A stretch of DNA of 64,000 bases. Origin: Promethearchaeota archaeon. Lineage in GTDB: Archaea; Asgardarchaeota; Lokiarchaeia; Sigyniarchaeales; SOKP01. Of the stretch, positions 34,239-43,939 are shown piece after piece (position 1 is the first letter of the stretch; every line of letters starts with the position of its first letter). The stretch is from the NCBI GenBank assembly GCA_011364975.1, contig RDOE01000005.1, positions 1 through 64,000 on the forward strand, written 5' to 3'. Made by a program: the position numbers and the translations under genes. Under the pieces are notes generated by a model. The model was not told where the DNA came from and ran no database searches. It saw only the letters and a list, made by a program, of their open reading frames with translations.

Positions 34239-35921
34239 TTAGATTTTTTTGGACTCCTTAAATACTTCAAAAATTTCCTTCTCGAAGTCAATAGTATCCT
34301 CTGGTAAAAGATTGGGTTCCTTGATTAATCTTGCCAGGTAGTAAATCTTAGAACCTCGTTCTAAGTATTGTAATACTGTATAAGCTCCATCAAGATGACT
34401 ACCACAACATAAATTTCCATGATTGGCCAAAATTATAGCATTTTTATCCTCAAGACTTTTCAATACAGATTTAGCTAACTCTTCTGTACCCGCCTCACCA
34501 TATTCAGCACAAAGAATCTCACCTCCCAAATATGGAACAAGTTCCTCAATTACAGGAGGTAAAGAAAGATTTAAGGTACTTAATATGGTAGAATAGATTC
34601 CATGAGCATGTATGATAGCATTCACATCGTCTCGTTGTTTATAAATACCTAAATGAAGTTGCTTTTCTACTGAAGGATTTCTTTCTCCTTCAATTACTTC
34701 ACCCTTGAGATTAATTAGCAAAATATCATTAGGCACCATTTCATCATATCTTACATTACTTGGTGTTATTAAAACGATATCTGCTCCGTTCTTTTTTAAT
34801 CTTGCGCTAACATTCCCTGCAGAACCAATAACATGGCCCTCTTGTAATAATTTTTTACATAATTCAACTATCTCTTTTTTGAGGTGTTCTATTTCTTTAA
34901 TGTTTGAATCCAAATCACTATTCTTTTTACCATAAATTTCTGGATTTAGAATATGATTCGGTTTCTCATTATTGAGCCAGAGATTTATATCCTGTAGAAG
35001 TAAGTTTGATTGTCTCTTTATTACTTCTTGAGTATTTCCTCCAAAATGCGGAGTCACTATAACATTATCTAGTTTTAAAAATTCATTGTCTTCATCAATT
35101 GGCTCAATGGGAAAGACATCCAAAGCAGCTCCAGCAATTGATTTATCTGCTAGGGCATTATATAGTGCATCATAGTCAATTATACTCCCCTTAGCTGTGT
35201 TGATGATGTATGCCGATTTCTTCATCATGGATATACGCTCTTCATTAATTAAATTATCATTATCATCTGTCGCTGCAGCATGAATCGTAATAAAGTCTGA
35301 ATTTTTCATTAAATTATCTAAGTCAACCTTTGTGCCAAAATCTTCAATAATATCCTTTGGAACAAAGGGATCATATACGATAATATTTACACCAAAACTT
35401 TTCAATCGTTCAGCAACGCGTTTACCGATCTGCCCAAAACCCAGAATACCAATCGTTTTTTCAAATAATTCAATACCTATAAATTTATTAAAGTAATTAA
35501 TCCAGTCTTCAAAATCTAGAACTTCAAACTCGTTGGAATGAAGAACTTTATCTATATGAGTCAGGTGTCTTGCTAAAGAAAGCATTAAACCAATTGTAAA
35601 TTCTGCAACGGCTTCAACATTTCTTAAGGGAGTATATATTATTGGGATTTTCTTTTTATTTGCTGCTTCAATATTTATGTTGAAAGGATCGCCTCTACAT
35701 GAGACTATTAGTTTTAGATTTGTCTGTTCAAAAATTTCAGCCTTTTTTAAATCATCAGCTGCGGTGATAAATATATCATATCCTTCTAATTTTTGTAACA
35801 ATTCTTTAAGATCAAAATATATAATTCCCGTATCTCTCCAACTCTCGTAGGTAATTTCCATTTTCTTTTTAAGTTCATTTAATACCTGATCTGAGATGCT
35901 AGCTGTTATTAATGCTTTCAT
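34239..35921 (-). CDS. Fusion of D-isomer 2-hydroxyacid dehydrogenase and class II aldolase
   Basis: Residues 1-320 are a SerA/GyaR-like dehydrogenase with NAD motif GILGFGQIGKRV (about 157-168), catalytic Glu in DVFPIEP and His in TPHFGG. The catalytic Arg of INTARG is Lys (INTAKG, about 242). After a helical linker, residues about 345-555 are a complete class II aldolase: GSAGNVSAR (phosphate), Glu in SVEKQLH, zinc His in IIHAHG and ANHGN. A single polypeptide thus joins oxidation or reduction of a 2-hydroxyacid with sugar-phosphate cleavage, suggesting that one product is handed to the other domain. It lies in a minus-strand run with an FGGY kinase and an SCP2-like gene. Confidence 0.9.
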   Translation of the reverse strand: MKALITASISDQVLNELKKKMEITYESWRDTGIIYFDLKELLQKLEGYDIFITAADDLKKAEIFEQTNLKLIVSCRGDPFNINIEAANKKKIPIIYTPLRNVEAVAEFTIGLMLSLARHLTHIDKVLHSNEFEVLDFEDWINYFNKFIGIELFEKTIGILGFGQIGKRVAERLKSFGVNIIVYDPFVPKDIIEDFGTKVDLDNLMKNSDFITIHAAATDDNDNLINEERISMMKKSAYIINTAKGSIIDYDALYNALADKSIAGAALDVFPIEPIDEDNEFLKLDNVIVTPHFGGNTQEVIKRQSNLLLQDINLWLNNEKPNHILNPEIYGKKNSDLDSNIKEIEHLKKEIVELCKKLLQEGHVIGSAGNVSARLKKNGADIVLITPSNVRYDEMVPNDILLINLKGEVIEGERNPSVEKQLHLGIYKQRDDVNAIIHAHGIYSTILSTLNLSLPPVIEELVPYLGGEILCAEYGEAGTEELAKSVLKSLEDKNAIILANHGNLCCGSHLDGAYTVLQYLERGSKIYYLARLIKEPNLLPEDTIDFEKEIFEVFKESKKI

Positions 35922-36021
35922 TTTATTTGAACCCTATTTAGATTAATAGATTAATAATTTTTCATTCAATTTTTTTTAAGATTTAAAAAGTAAAAAGCAA
36001 TAAAAAAATAATTAATTTGAG

Positions 36022-36372
36022 TTAAAACATAAGGGATTTTAGTTTCATCAATTTTCTGATAGAACCTTCTTGAATCTTTATTTTTCCTGCCGAATATGCT
36101 TTAATCGCGCTTAATTCCTTATTAAAAAGATCGAGCATAACCTGTTCTGATGTAAATTCAATTTTAACCGGAGCATTATCATCACCGCTTCGATCTCTAA
36201 TCTCAATAGCCTGATCTTTATTGATCAAAAACAAAACAAGCCTTCCGCTGTCTAAAAAGCGTAGTTGTATGGTATCATCATAATCTGCTAACTTTTTCCT
36301 TACCTTCTCGGTAGAAAGATATCGATTTTCAATTTCTTTCAAACATGATTCAATGTTAATAAAGTCGGACAC
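36022..36372 (-). CDS. SCP2-like sterol carrier domain protein
   Basis: The 116-residue single domain follows the SCP2 pattern: an N-terminal helix pair, strands IQLRFLDSGRLVLFLI, an acidic turn, VKIEFTSEQVMLDLFNKELSAIKAYSAGKIKIQEG, then a final helix RKLMKLKSL. The AYSAGKIKIQEG segment is the usual SCP2 signature of D/S-G-K-x-K-x-x-G. SCP2 domains bind lipids or acyl-CoA in a hydrophobic tunnel. It sits between the FGGY kinase and the dehydrogenase-aldolase fusion on the same strand, an unusual place for a lipid-binding protein. Confidence 0.8.
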   Translation of the reverse strand: MSDFINIESCLKEIENRYLSTEKVRKKLADYDDTIQLRFLDSGRLVLFLINKDQAIEIRDRSGDDNAPVKIEFTSEQVMLDLFNKELSAIKAYSAGKIKIQEGSIRKLMKLKSLMF

Positions 36373-36460
36373 ATTTTTTCACCTTAAAATTATAATTTAG
36401 TGTTCCCTTAAATAATTAATTCTTTTCTACACCCATTAGATAATGGAGAAAATTTTATCA

Positions 36461-37966
36461 TTAAAGATCATCAATTTTATTCTTAATGTTTTTCCATTCG
36501 TTATAAATGATTTTATATGATTCTACAAACTGATCTTCTTTATCAATATGTTCATAGTTAAACAGATCATTTATTATTGATTTATAATCGGGATATAATC
36601 CCAAACCTTTTAATGTGTTCATAGCTGTTCCGATAAAGGATGATTCTTTAATAGCTGGGGTTAAAACCACACTGTCTAATACATTGGCTAAAATTTTGCG
36701 AAACTCTAAAGATTTAGCCATACCACCACCACAGAACAATCTGGGCTTTAAATCAGTAAATTTATTTAGTGCAATGAAGTTTTCATAAATACCAAAAGTT
36801 ATATTTTCAATAACACTTCTCGCAAAACTATTAATTTTAGGTAATTCATTAGAGATTAACTGAGGAGGGGGGAATACAAAAACTCCTCTTTTAATTGAAG
36901 TTTGATTCTTGATATTCATTTTTTCAGGTCCAAGATATGCAAATGTAGAACAAGCTCCAGGCAATGTCTCTCTTAAGTATTGATCGATAAGAGTATCCTT
37001 ATTTGTAGTAGGATGATTAATGAATGTATCCTTAAACCAATTATATGATGCACCGGTATTACCAGCATGAGCTTCAATTAACCATTTTCCCTTTATAGAA
37101 TGACAAGAAGCCCAATAATTACATTCTGGATCAAAAAGGGGTTTTTTAATAACAAGTTGGAGGGGTGCTGTTGTTCCTAAACTTATCCCAATATCACCTT
37201 CTTTAATTGCTCCCATTCCTAAGAGAGAAGCTTGTGTGTCACCTCCCGTCTTTATTACAGGAATTCTATCCTGATTAATATTGAACTTTTTTATAAGGTC
37301 TAATTTTAACTGACCGATGACGGTTCCAGATTCGACAATATCGGGAAAAAAATTAGGATCTAAATTAAAAGATTCTATTATTTCATTACTCCACCTTCTT
37401 TTTTTAATATCTAATAACTGTGATTCAGCTGCTGAAGAAGGATCAGAAACTAATTCTCCAGAAAGACGATAAACCAACCAATCATCAAGCATTAATATCT
37501 TTTTAATTTTTTCAAACTTCTCTTCTGCTTCTTCCCTAAACCATAATATCCTTGCTAATGTAAATAATAAAGAAGGAGTGTGTCCCGTGATATTAAATAG
37601 CTCTTTTTCTGTAAATTCATCTTCTATTATATAAGCAGAATCAATTCCTCGTATATCAATATTTGGGCCTCCATATATTTCTTTCCCCCTATTATCTATA
37701 AAAACAGAGGCAATTCTTTGTGCACAGGTAGAAATTCCTATGATATTTAGATTCTGGTCTCCAGATTGAAGAATTATTTGTTTTATAGCTAAACAAATTT
37801 TATTCCACAACTGGTTCATATCGAAAATTTTCGCAAAACCATCTATGCCTTCCTCTAGAATATCAATGGACTGATTTACAACACGCTCGATTTCCAATTC
37901 AGCCGATAACAATGCCACTTTAATAAAAGTGGATGATAGGTCTATTGTAAGAATTTTATCACTCAT
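36461..37966 (-). CDS. FGGY-family carbohydrate kinase, substrate unknown
   Basis: The 501-residue sugar kinase of the FGGY family (xylulokinase, LsrK, ribulokinase relatives) has the actin-like phosphate loop DLSSTFIKVALL at the N-terminus, TGGDTQASLLG with the catalytic Asp near residue 245, the second phosphate motif GTTAPLQ, and the C-terminal adenosine motif CGGGMAKS. The substrate-pocket segment GPNIDIRG, in place of xylulokinase's usual WxDxR, resembles the LsrK/AI-2 kinase and deoxyribulokinase side of the family. It is probably the first gene of the run that includes SCP2-like and the dehydrogenase-aldolase fusion. Confidence 0.87.
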   Translation of the reverse strand: MSDKILTIDLSSTFIKVALLSAELEIERVVNQSIDILEEGIDGFAKIFDMNQLWNKICLAIKQIILQSGDQNLNIIGISTCAQRIASVFIDNRGKEIYGGPNIDIRGIDSAYIIEDEFTEKELFNITGHTPSLLFTLARILWFREEAEEKFEKIKKILMLDDWLVYRLSGELVSDPSSAAESQLLDIKKRRWSNEIIESFNLDPNFFPDIVESGTVIGQLKLDLIKKFNINQDRIPVIKTGGDTQASLLGMGAIKEGDIGISLGTTAPLQLVIKKPLFDPECNYWASCHSIKGKWLIEAHAGNTGASYNWFKDTFINHPTTNKDTLIDQYLRETLPGACSTFAYLGPEKMNIKNQTSIKRGVFVFPPPQLISNELPKINSFARSVIENITFGIYENFIALNKFTDLKPRLFCGGGMAKSLEFRKILANVLDSVVLTPAIKESSFIGTAMNTLKGLGLYPDYKSIINDLFNYEHIDKEDQFVESYKIIYNEWKNIKNKIDDL

Positions 37967-38001
37967 TATTAAAAATCTGATTCAATTTGTATGTTTTAAA
38001 T

Positions 38002-38640
38002 CTATTGTGGAGTAATATATTTACGAACTACTTCCCCTCTTGGTTCTTTTTCCTCAAATAAGATAGCTTTAAAAGCGTAGATTTTTGTAGTTACATCCTT
38101 CCAAGCATCAGCATGAAGACCTGCTTTCATACATGTATGGCTTAAAAATGTATCCACATCCCAGTTTCGACCATGATCAACTGGTACTTGAGGAAGAAGT
38201 AATCCCCTTCTCCAACCTTTTTCAGCAATCAATCCATCTCTTCCGATTACAATATGGTTAATATAATCGTCTGGAGAGTCTATTTTAATTAATTCTGGTG
38301 GTGTTAGAATTGATAATTCAATGACAATGTTATCCATTTCTTGGAGAGTAACTGATGGAAATCTGGGATCCTCGATTGCAGAGCTTATTGATACTCTATG
38401 AACAACATCATACAATGGATAAGTCGGTTCAATATAACCTATACAACCTCTTAATGGGTTACCACTCATATTATATATATTTAAAGTAACGAAAGCACCA
38501 TATTTATCTGAAAATTTTTTCTTAATTGCATCTGCAACGGCTATCTTTCTATTATGCTTAAGAAAATATTCAATATTTTCTCTTGCCAATTTTATTAATA
38601 AGGTGCCATCTTCTAAACTAAATGGTTCTAAATTTGACAT
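38002..38640 (-). CDS. AMMECR1-domain protein
   Basis: The product belongs to the conserved AMMECR1 family present in nearly all archaea and in eukaryotes. The hallmark LRGCIGY is visible (residues about 63-69), followed by AIEDPRFPSVTLQEM and ELSILTPPELI, and VPVDHGRNWDVDTFLSHTC near the C-terminus. At 212 residues it is the full single domain. Biochemical function is unsettled; in many archaea it is linked to a MEMO-like partner and a radical SAM protein, neither of which is seen here. About 35 bases separate it from the FGGY kinase start, so it may head the same transcript. Confidence 0.93.
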   Translation of the reverse strand: MSNLEPFSLEDGTLLIKLARENIEYFLKHNRKIAVADAIKKKFSDKYGAFVTLNIYNMSGNPLRGCIGYIEPTYPLYDVVHRVSISSAIEDPRFPSVTLQEMDNIVIELSILTPPELIKIDSPDDYINHIVIGRDGLIAEKGWRRGLLLPQVPVDHGRNWDVDTFLSHTCMKAGLHADAWKDVTTKIYAFKAILFEEKEPRGEVVRKYITPQ

Positions 38641-38694
38641 TTTATATAACTTGAGAAGCAGTTATTTATATATCATAATATGGTCTTAAGTCTA

Positions 38695-40098
38695 TTAAAA
38701 CTCTATCTTAATAATTTTACCTTTAGGGGTAATTTTTTCCTTGTTTACTTCCATTCCTTTAAAAAAAACCTTCCAAAGACTTGTGATTATCCAAAAATCT
38801 TTATAGGGGCTAAATTTTGCTTTAGACTTAAAATTGTCAGGATTAATCTTATAAGGGTCAACCTTTTCAATTATAATTAAATCTGCTTGGTAACCTTCTT
38901 TTATAAATCCTTTATCTTTTAGGTGGAAGTTAAGAGCAGGATTCTCAGAACATGTTTGAACGAGATATTTTAGCTCTATCTCATTATTAAGAACTTTATC
39001 AAGTAAAATTAAGGAATATGTTTCAAATTCAGGAAAACCTGATGGGGCGTCAAAAAATCCCGTAGATTTCTCATTTAATGTATGTGGAGCATGATCCGAG
39101 GCAATTATATTGAGATCCCCTTTTTTAAATTGGTTATATAAAAATGATTGATCTTCCTGATCTCGTAGCGGAGGATCAACCTTACCAATATTTGGGTTTT
39201 CTAATTTAATGTTATTAGATAATAATAAGTGATGCGGGGTTATTTCCATGCTTATTTTGAAACTTTTATCTGTTAATTGAATAGTACGTATATATTCATA
39301 ACTTTTCTTGGTGCTAATATGACAAAAATGAATAATTGGATATCGTTGAGATTCTCGATGATTTTCTTTAACGTATTCAATATAATTACCAATGATGAAT
39401 TTAACATATCTCAGTTCTTTATCACCGGATTTAACTTTATCATATAGTTCTAAGAGATTTACTTTTTTAGAATTAATTTCATTCTGGAGATACTTCTTTT
39501 CGTCTTCGGTTAAAGGCCATTCAGGATGAATAAAAATAGGAATATTATATTTTGATGATACGTCAAAAAGTTGATTTATAATTTCTTTATTAGTCCAGTC
39601 AATTCGATTTAGGGGTTTATGAGGATATATTTTAAATCCTATAATGCTCTTTTTGATCATTTTTTTAATTTTAAAATCATCAAAATTATCGGGAAAACCT
39701 GCAATTAATCCTACATCAATATAACTATTAGATTTTGCCTTTTTAAGCCACAATTTAATTTGGTTTAAGTTATTAGCAGGAGGGATTGTGTTAGGCATTG
39801 TAAATACTGTTGTTATACCACTATACGCTGCAGCTTTTGTTCCCGTTAAAAATGTTTCTTTTTCGCTTTGTCCCATATCTCTTAAGTGAGAATGAATATC
39901 AATTAATCCTGGTATAACTAGTCTACCGTGACAATCAATTTCTATATGATTTCTTTTAGATCTGCTTCTATATTCCTCATTTGAGGACTTATTATCTAAT
40001 AAGATTTTGGAAATTTTTCCATGTTTAATTATAAGTGACCCTACTTGAGTGTTTCCATTAATATAGATAGAAGCATTCTTTAGAATTGTTGTTTTCAT
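38695..40098 (-). CDS. pyrC: Dihydroorotase
   Basis: PyrC closes carbamoyl-aspartate to dihydroorotate in pyrimidine synthesis. The binuclear zinc site is formed by HSHLRD (about residues 66-71), later His in IFIHPE and IIHFCHIS, and Asp in ASDHAPH. Length is about 467 residues, the class I amidohydrolase-type enzyme. The ATG at 40098 (MKTTILKNASIYING) is preferred to one at 40158, because family members start at the first strand and the upstream codons run into the neighbouring TrmY-like gene. It is the second gene of a likely operon with the TrmY-like gene and SRP54 upstream. Confidence 0.93.
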   Translation of the reverse strand: MKTTILKNASIYINGNTQVGSLIIKHGKISKILLDNKSSNEEYRSRSKRNHIEIDCHGRLVIPGLIDIHSHLRDMGQSEKETFLTGTKAAAYSGITTVFTMPNTIPPANNLNQIKLWLKKAKSNSYIDVGLIAGFPDNFDDFKIKKMIKKSIIGFKIYPHKPLNRIDWTNKEIINQLFDVSSKYNIPIFIHPEWPLTEDEKKYLQNEINSKKVNLLELYDKVKSGDKELRYVKFIIGNYIEYVKENHRESQRYPIIHFCHISTKKSYEYIRTIQLTDKSFKISMEITPHHLLLSNNIKLENPNIGKVDPPLRDQEDQSFLYNQFKKGDLNIIASDHAPHTLNEKSTGFFDAPSGFPEFETYSLILLDKVLNNEIELKYLVQTCSENPALNFHLKDKGFIKEGYQADLIIIEKVDPYKINPDNFKSKAKFSPYKDFWIITSLWKVFFKGMEVNKEKITPKGKIIKIEF

Positions 40099-40105
40099 GA
40101 TTTTA

Positions 40106-40726
40106 CTAGTTTTCTTGTTGGTCGATCTTAAAATTAATAAATGATACTTTATTTTCAATTTTTTTTATTTTCGGCAGAGAGACAAATTTTATTTGTTTTT
40201 TTGAATTTTTAAATTCATAATTGAATTTAGTAAAGTCTAAAGATACATTGGGTGAAGGGATAATATAAGAAAAATCTTTCAAGCTGATTTGTTCCTCCAA
40301 ACTTTCAACCTCCATAGTATCTTTATCATTAACAATATAAATTGCTTTATCATTAATCCAATCCTCTAATTCATAGAGGATTGAGTCTTGATTTTCTGTT
40401 TTTTTTGTAAAAATACCTGGAGTTGAATTTTCCCATTTTAAATTACTCCTTTCATTTACTTTCTTGAGAGCCTTTTCTATCAAAATTGCTTGAGAGCGTT
40501 CATCTGATCCTAAAAATCTTAACTGGTTACCCTCAAATTTTATAAATATTTTCGAACTTGAAAAGTAGATTACCAAATTATTTTCTTTTCGTATAGAATA
40601 AGAAAGACAAAAACATTCCCTAATAATTGAGCATAATGAGTAAATAGATAAGGATATTTCTCCAATATCAATCTCTTTTTTAGTGATATCAGTATACTTA
40701 CTTATAAGTAGTAGAAAGTTAACCAA
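40106..40726 (-). CDS. TrmY-like tRNA pseudouridine-54 N1-methyltransferase (SPOUT), diverged
   Basis: The N-terminal two thirds match TrmY (DUF358): SLCSIIRECFCLSYSIRKEN corresponds to the usual R-x-F-F-L-S-H-G-I-R-x-D segment. The LRFLGSDERSQAILIEKALKK segment carries the PDERS-type motif. TrmY adds a methyl to pseudouridine at tRNA position 54. The C-terminal SPOUT knot, which normally reads SLGP...SHC, is here VSLPKIKKIENKVSFINF, so the usual Gly and Cys are gone and SAM binding is uncertain. 206 residues. It is followed after seven bases by pyrC and preceded by the SRP54 gene. Confidence 0.65.
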   Translation of the reverse strand: MVNFLLLISKYTDITKKEIDIGEISLSIYSLCSIIRECFCLSYSIRKENNLVIYFSSSKIFIKFEGNQLRFLGSDERSQAILIEKALKKVNERSNLKWENSTPGIFTKKTENQDSILYELEDWINDKAIYIVNDKDTMEVESLEEQISLKDFSYIIPSPNVSLDFTKFNYEFKNSKKQIKFVSLPKIKKIENKVSFINFKIDQQEN

Positions 40727-40746
40727 TTTAATCAGTAAATGTTTTC

Positions 40747-42108
40747 TTAAAATCCATCAAAATTCTTAAATAATTTGTCAAATCCCGGAGGAAGTCCCGG
40801 ACCACCTTTTTTACCTTTCTTTCCCATTTGTTTAAATCGTTTAAAGAATTTTTTCATTTGATTATATTGATCTAGCATCCTATTAATGGTGGTATAATCT
40901 GTACCACTTCCAATGGCTATTCGCCTCTTCCTCGACTTCTTTATAAGTTTTGGCTCATTTTTCTCATCTGCTGTCATAGAATTGAGAACTATTTCCCATT
41001 TAGCTAAATTTTGTTCCGCATCTTCTGTCAAGGCTTCAGGTATGTTACCGCCACCGATCATAGCTAAGATTTGCTTCATTTTACCAACTTTTTTTATGCT
41101 TTTTAATTGATAATAAAGATCTTCAAGTGTAAATTTCCCTCGCATCATCCTTTTAACCATTTCTGGATCCATTTCAACTTCTGCATCTTCTACTCGTTTA
41201 ACTAACCCTTCAATATCAGGTCTGCCTAATAAGGTACCAACAAACTTAGTTGGTTCAAATTCTTCTAATTCATCAACTTTTTCTCCAACTCCAATAAATC
41301 TTATTGGTTGATTAGTAGCAGCACATGCTGATAACGCTCCACCACCTTTAGCTGTTCCATCCAATTTAGTTACAATAATACTCCCAATTTTGGTGGCTTT
41401 AGCAAATTCTTCTGCTTGAGAGTATGCTTGTTGTCCTAAAGTGCCATCAATAACCAATATTACTTCGTTAGGTTTTAAACTTTCTTCAATTTTCTCCATC
41501 TCTTTCATTAATTCTTTTTCTTCTTTATGTCTCCCTGCAGTATCAACAATAATAATATCATTCCCATCATTTATTGCTTTCTTTGTTTCTTTTACTGCAA
41601 TTTTGATCGCATTCTTTTCATTTGGGTTTCCGTAACATTTCACGTCAATTTGGGTTGATAGTTGTACAAGTTGTTCATAAGCACCGGGTCTCCAAGTATC
41701 AGTAGTGACTACAGCTACTTTATATCCTTTATTTTTATAAAATCGGGCTAATTTCGCTACTGTCGTGGTTTTTCCTGATCCTTGTATTCCAACGAGTAAA
41801 ATTACATTACTCTTACCCGATTTTATTCTTATAGGGGCAGGCTTTCCTCCAATTGTCTTAACTAACTCATCATGCACAAGTTTAACTACAAAATCTTTCC
41901 TTCTTGCTCTTTTCAGTTCTGTATTCATTGCATCTTTTTTTATATTTTCGGTCATTTGAAAAACCAACTCAACTTTCACATCAGCACTAAGTAAAGCTCG
42001 TTGTAAATCTTGAATTATTGCATTAATTGTATCTTTGTCAATTTGAGGTAACCCACGTAATTTTCGCATAATATTTTCTAAGTCGCGTCCAAATTTTTTA
42101 AAAGCCAT
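40747..42108 (-). CDS. srp54: Signal recognition particle subunit SRP54
   Basis: This GTPase binds signal peptides and SRP RNA and targets ribosomes to the membrane. N-domain residues 1-90, then the G domain with P-loop [10 protein letters not shown] (about 104-113), [23 protein letters not shown], and the methionine-rich M domain after about 300. The protein ends in a Lys/Gly-rich tail with [13 protein letters not shown]. 453 residues, normal length. Upstream of trmY-like and pyrC on the same strand with 20 bases between, probably one transcript. Confidence 0.97.
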   Translation of the reverse strand: MAFKKFGRDLENIMRKLRGLPQIDKDTINAIIQDLQRALLSADVKVELVFQMTENIKKDAMNTELKRARRKDFVVKLVHDELVKTIGGKPAPIRIKSGKSNVILLVGIQGSGKTTTVAKLARFYKNKGYKVAVVTTDTWRPGAYEQLVQLSTQIDVKCYGNPNEKNAIKIAVKETKKAINDGNDIIIVDTAGRHKEEKELMKEMEKIEESLKPNEVILVIDGTLGQQAYSQAEEFAKATKIGSIIVTKLDGTAKGGGALSACAATNQPIRFIGVGEKVDELEEFEPTKFVGTLLGRPDIEGLVKRVEDAEVEMDPEMVKRMMRGKFTLEDLYYQLKSIKKVGKMKQILAMIGGGNIPEALTEDAEQNLAKWEIVLNSMTADEKNEPKLIKKSRKRRIAIGSGTDYTTINRMLDQYNQMKKFFKRFKQMGKKGKKGGPGLPPGFDKLFKNFDGF

Positions 42109-42427
42109 GATTACCGTTATTTTAAAATTATCTTTAGTAATTAATATCTCTAAAAACTAATATTTTTTTGGAATATTATAGATTATAAATTTAAATTTTT
42201 TTTTAGCATATATTAATTCTGAATTTAAAAACATAGATTTAGTTATAAAAATGTTATAAATCAAATAACTTTATGACAGATATGTAGATCTTAAAAAGCT
42301 TGTTCCACTCCTAAGATTTATTTTAAACGCCTTTATAAAAGAAACTACCTCTTGATTAAATTTAAAATTAAGAGGGGGGGATTCACGATTATTGTAGTAT
42401 ATATAGTTTTTTAAATATTCATTTATA
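42109..42427. other. Gene-free stretch between srp54 and the membrane gene at 42428
   Basis: No coding frame is evident. A 6-bp inverted repeat CCTCTT (42348-42353) and AAGAGG (42370-42375) with a 16-base AT-rich loop, followed by a run of seven G, lies about 50 bases before the start codon at 42428. It could be a leader hairpin or a regulator site. The TATA-like TATATATAG near 42400 suits a short-leader transcript. The rest is unstructured AT-rich sequence. Confidence 0.35.
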
Positions 42428-43033
42428 ATGGAATTTCAGATTGACCCAGCACAATTTCTTCCAAATATTGACCAATGGTTAATTGGTATTAATTATTTTT
42501 TCGAACTAACATTCTCCTATTTGAAATACATATTTTTTGTGATCTTATTAGTAATAGGAATTCTTACATTAATCAGTTTAAGAGGGCGATACTTTTTAGA
42601 GCGTTTAAGGTATAGCCAAGAGCAAAAACTTGCCGATAATCCAATAACTAAACCAAGATTGATAATAGGCACGATTTATATAATAATTGCGTTTGGAATT
42701 TTATTTAATTGGTTCACATATCTATTAATAATCAGCCTAAATCCACTTCCTGATAGATTTGTATTTAATTTCATAGAATTTACTGATATTTTTGATCCTT
42801 ATGGTTTAAACAGAATCTCAGATATTAATATGGCTCAATTTGAATTTGAAAAAACATTATATTACCTTATTTCTATAGGTTCATTTGCCTCTCTTTTAAA
42901 TATTATAATCAGTATATGGTTATTAGTAAATAAAGGAGGAAAAGATGCTAAAAAATCCATTATAATGCTCATTGGAGGCATAATTGGGGGCATTTTGACA
43001 GGATTTACCACTTGTTTACCCTTATTTTTATAA
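42428..43033 (+). CDS. Four-helix membrane protein, unknown
   Basis: The 201-residue product has four hydrophobic helices (about 31-51, 80-103, 140-165 and 175-198), with a longer polar loop between the second and third that contains an acidic segment (FIEFTDIFDPYG). No conserved catalytic residues or family motif are recognised. The C-terminal GGIIGGILTG is Gly-rich, as in channel or oligomeric helices. It precedes the aIF5A gene but with a 366-base gap. Confidence 0.6.
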   Translation: MEFQIDPAQFLPNIDQWLIGINYFFELTFSYLKYIFFVILLVIGILTLISLRGRYFLERLRYSQEQKLADNPITKPRLIIGTIYIIIAFGILFNWFTYLLIISLNPLPDRFVFNFIEFTDIFDPYGLNRISDINMAQFEFEKTLYYLISIGSFASLLNIIISIWLLVNKGGKDAKKSIIMLIGGIIGGILTGFTTCLPLFL

Positions 43034-43399
43034 AAAGTTATTATTCTCTTAAATTGTTTAAGTGTAATTGGGTTATACGTTATATGTTTTTTATTTATGT
43101 GAAGTTAACTTTTTAGTTAAGAAATAATATCGATTCCTTTAAGCGAGTAATTCAGATAGTCAATTTTTTAAAAAAGGGTATTATTATAAAAATTACTAAA
43201 GAAATGAATACAAATTAAAAAACCGGGTTTCTAGAATTTGAAAGGAGATTTATATCTAACACTTCTAAAATCTTCATTTTAAATCTAAAACTTTAATTTA
43301 ATTATAAGTATTTTAATAGTCAATCTTGTAAAAATGCCAAATCTTTTTTTTCAAGAAACACTGATAATATTAAATTTAAAAAAAAAAGATGAAGTAAAT
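43034..43399. other. Gene-free stretch upstream of eif5a
   Basis: This is AT-rich spacer with no recognisable RNA or coding pattern. A ribosome-binding-like AAAGGAG near 43241 is followed by stop codons in all frames. In-frame codons from 43334 precede the eif5a ATG at 43400, but they match nothing in the aIF5A family and are treated as leader. Confidence 0.4.
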
Positions 43400-43828
43400 A
43401 TGTCGATACGCAAAACTGAAATTCAAAAGTTAAAAACGGGACAATACATGATGGTCGAGGGTGAACCATGTATTATTAAATCTACAGAACGATCTAAGAG
43501 TGGAAAGCATGGTCATGCAAAAGTTCGGATAGTTTGTGTTGGAGTTTTTGATAATAACAAAAGATCTCTTACAATTCCATCAGGTCATGTAGTTGATACT
43601 CCAGAAATACTAAAAGGAAATGCACAGATAAATTTTATTGAAGATAATATTATCAATATCATGAATCTTGAAACTTATGAGTCGTTTGATGTTGAATGGC
43701 CGGCAGAAGAGGATTCAAGAGCTAAACTTAAAGAATTAAAAAGTAATCCTCCTAAAATGGGGACTTCTCAAGTAGAATTTTGGGAAATCGCTGGTAAAAA
43801 GCTGATTAATCGAGTAATTATTAATTAA
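43400..43828 (+). CDS. eif5a: Translation factor aIF5A (hypusine-containing)
   Basis: aIF5A promotes elongation and termination through polyproline stretches. The hypusination loop SKSGKHGHAK is at residues about 30-39, with the modified Lys in the GKHGH motif. The rest is the usual SH3-like plus OB-fold domain of 142 residues. The ATG at 43400 (MSIRKTEIQ) is chosen because family members start just before the first strand; an upstream in-frame ATG at 43334 would add 22 unrelated residues. Deoxyhypusine synthase is not in the window. Confidence 0.95.
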   Translation: MSIRKTEIQKLKTGQYMMVEGEPCIIKSTERSKSGKHGHAKVRIVCVGVFDNNKRSLTIPSGHVVDTPEILKGNAQINFIEDNIINIMNLETYESFDVEWPAEEDSRAKLKELKSNPPKMGTSQVEFWEIAGKKLINRVIIN

Positions 43829-43939
43829 TATAATTACAATTTCTTTTTAAGTGAAGTTTAAATTTTATTTTATTATAATTTAATATTTTTAGTAATTTAT
43901 TGTATTATATAGAATATTTTATAGCAAAGTTTGAGATTA

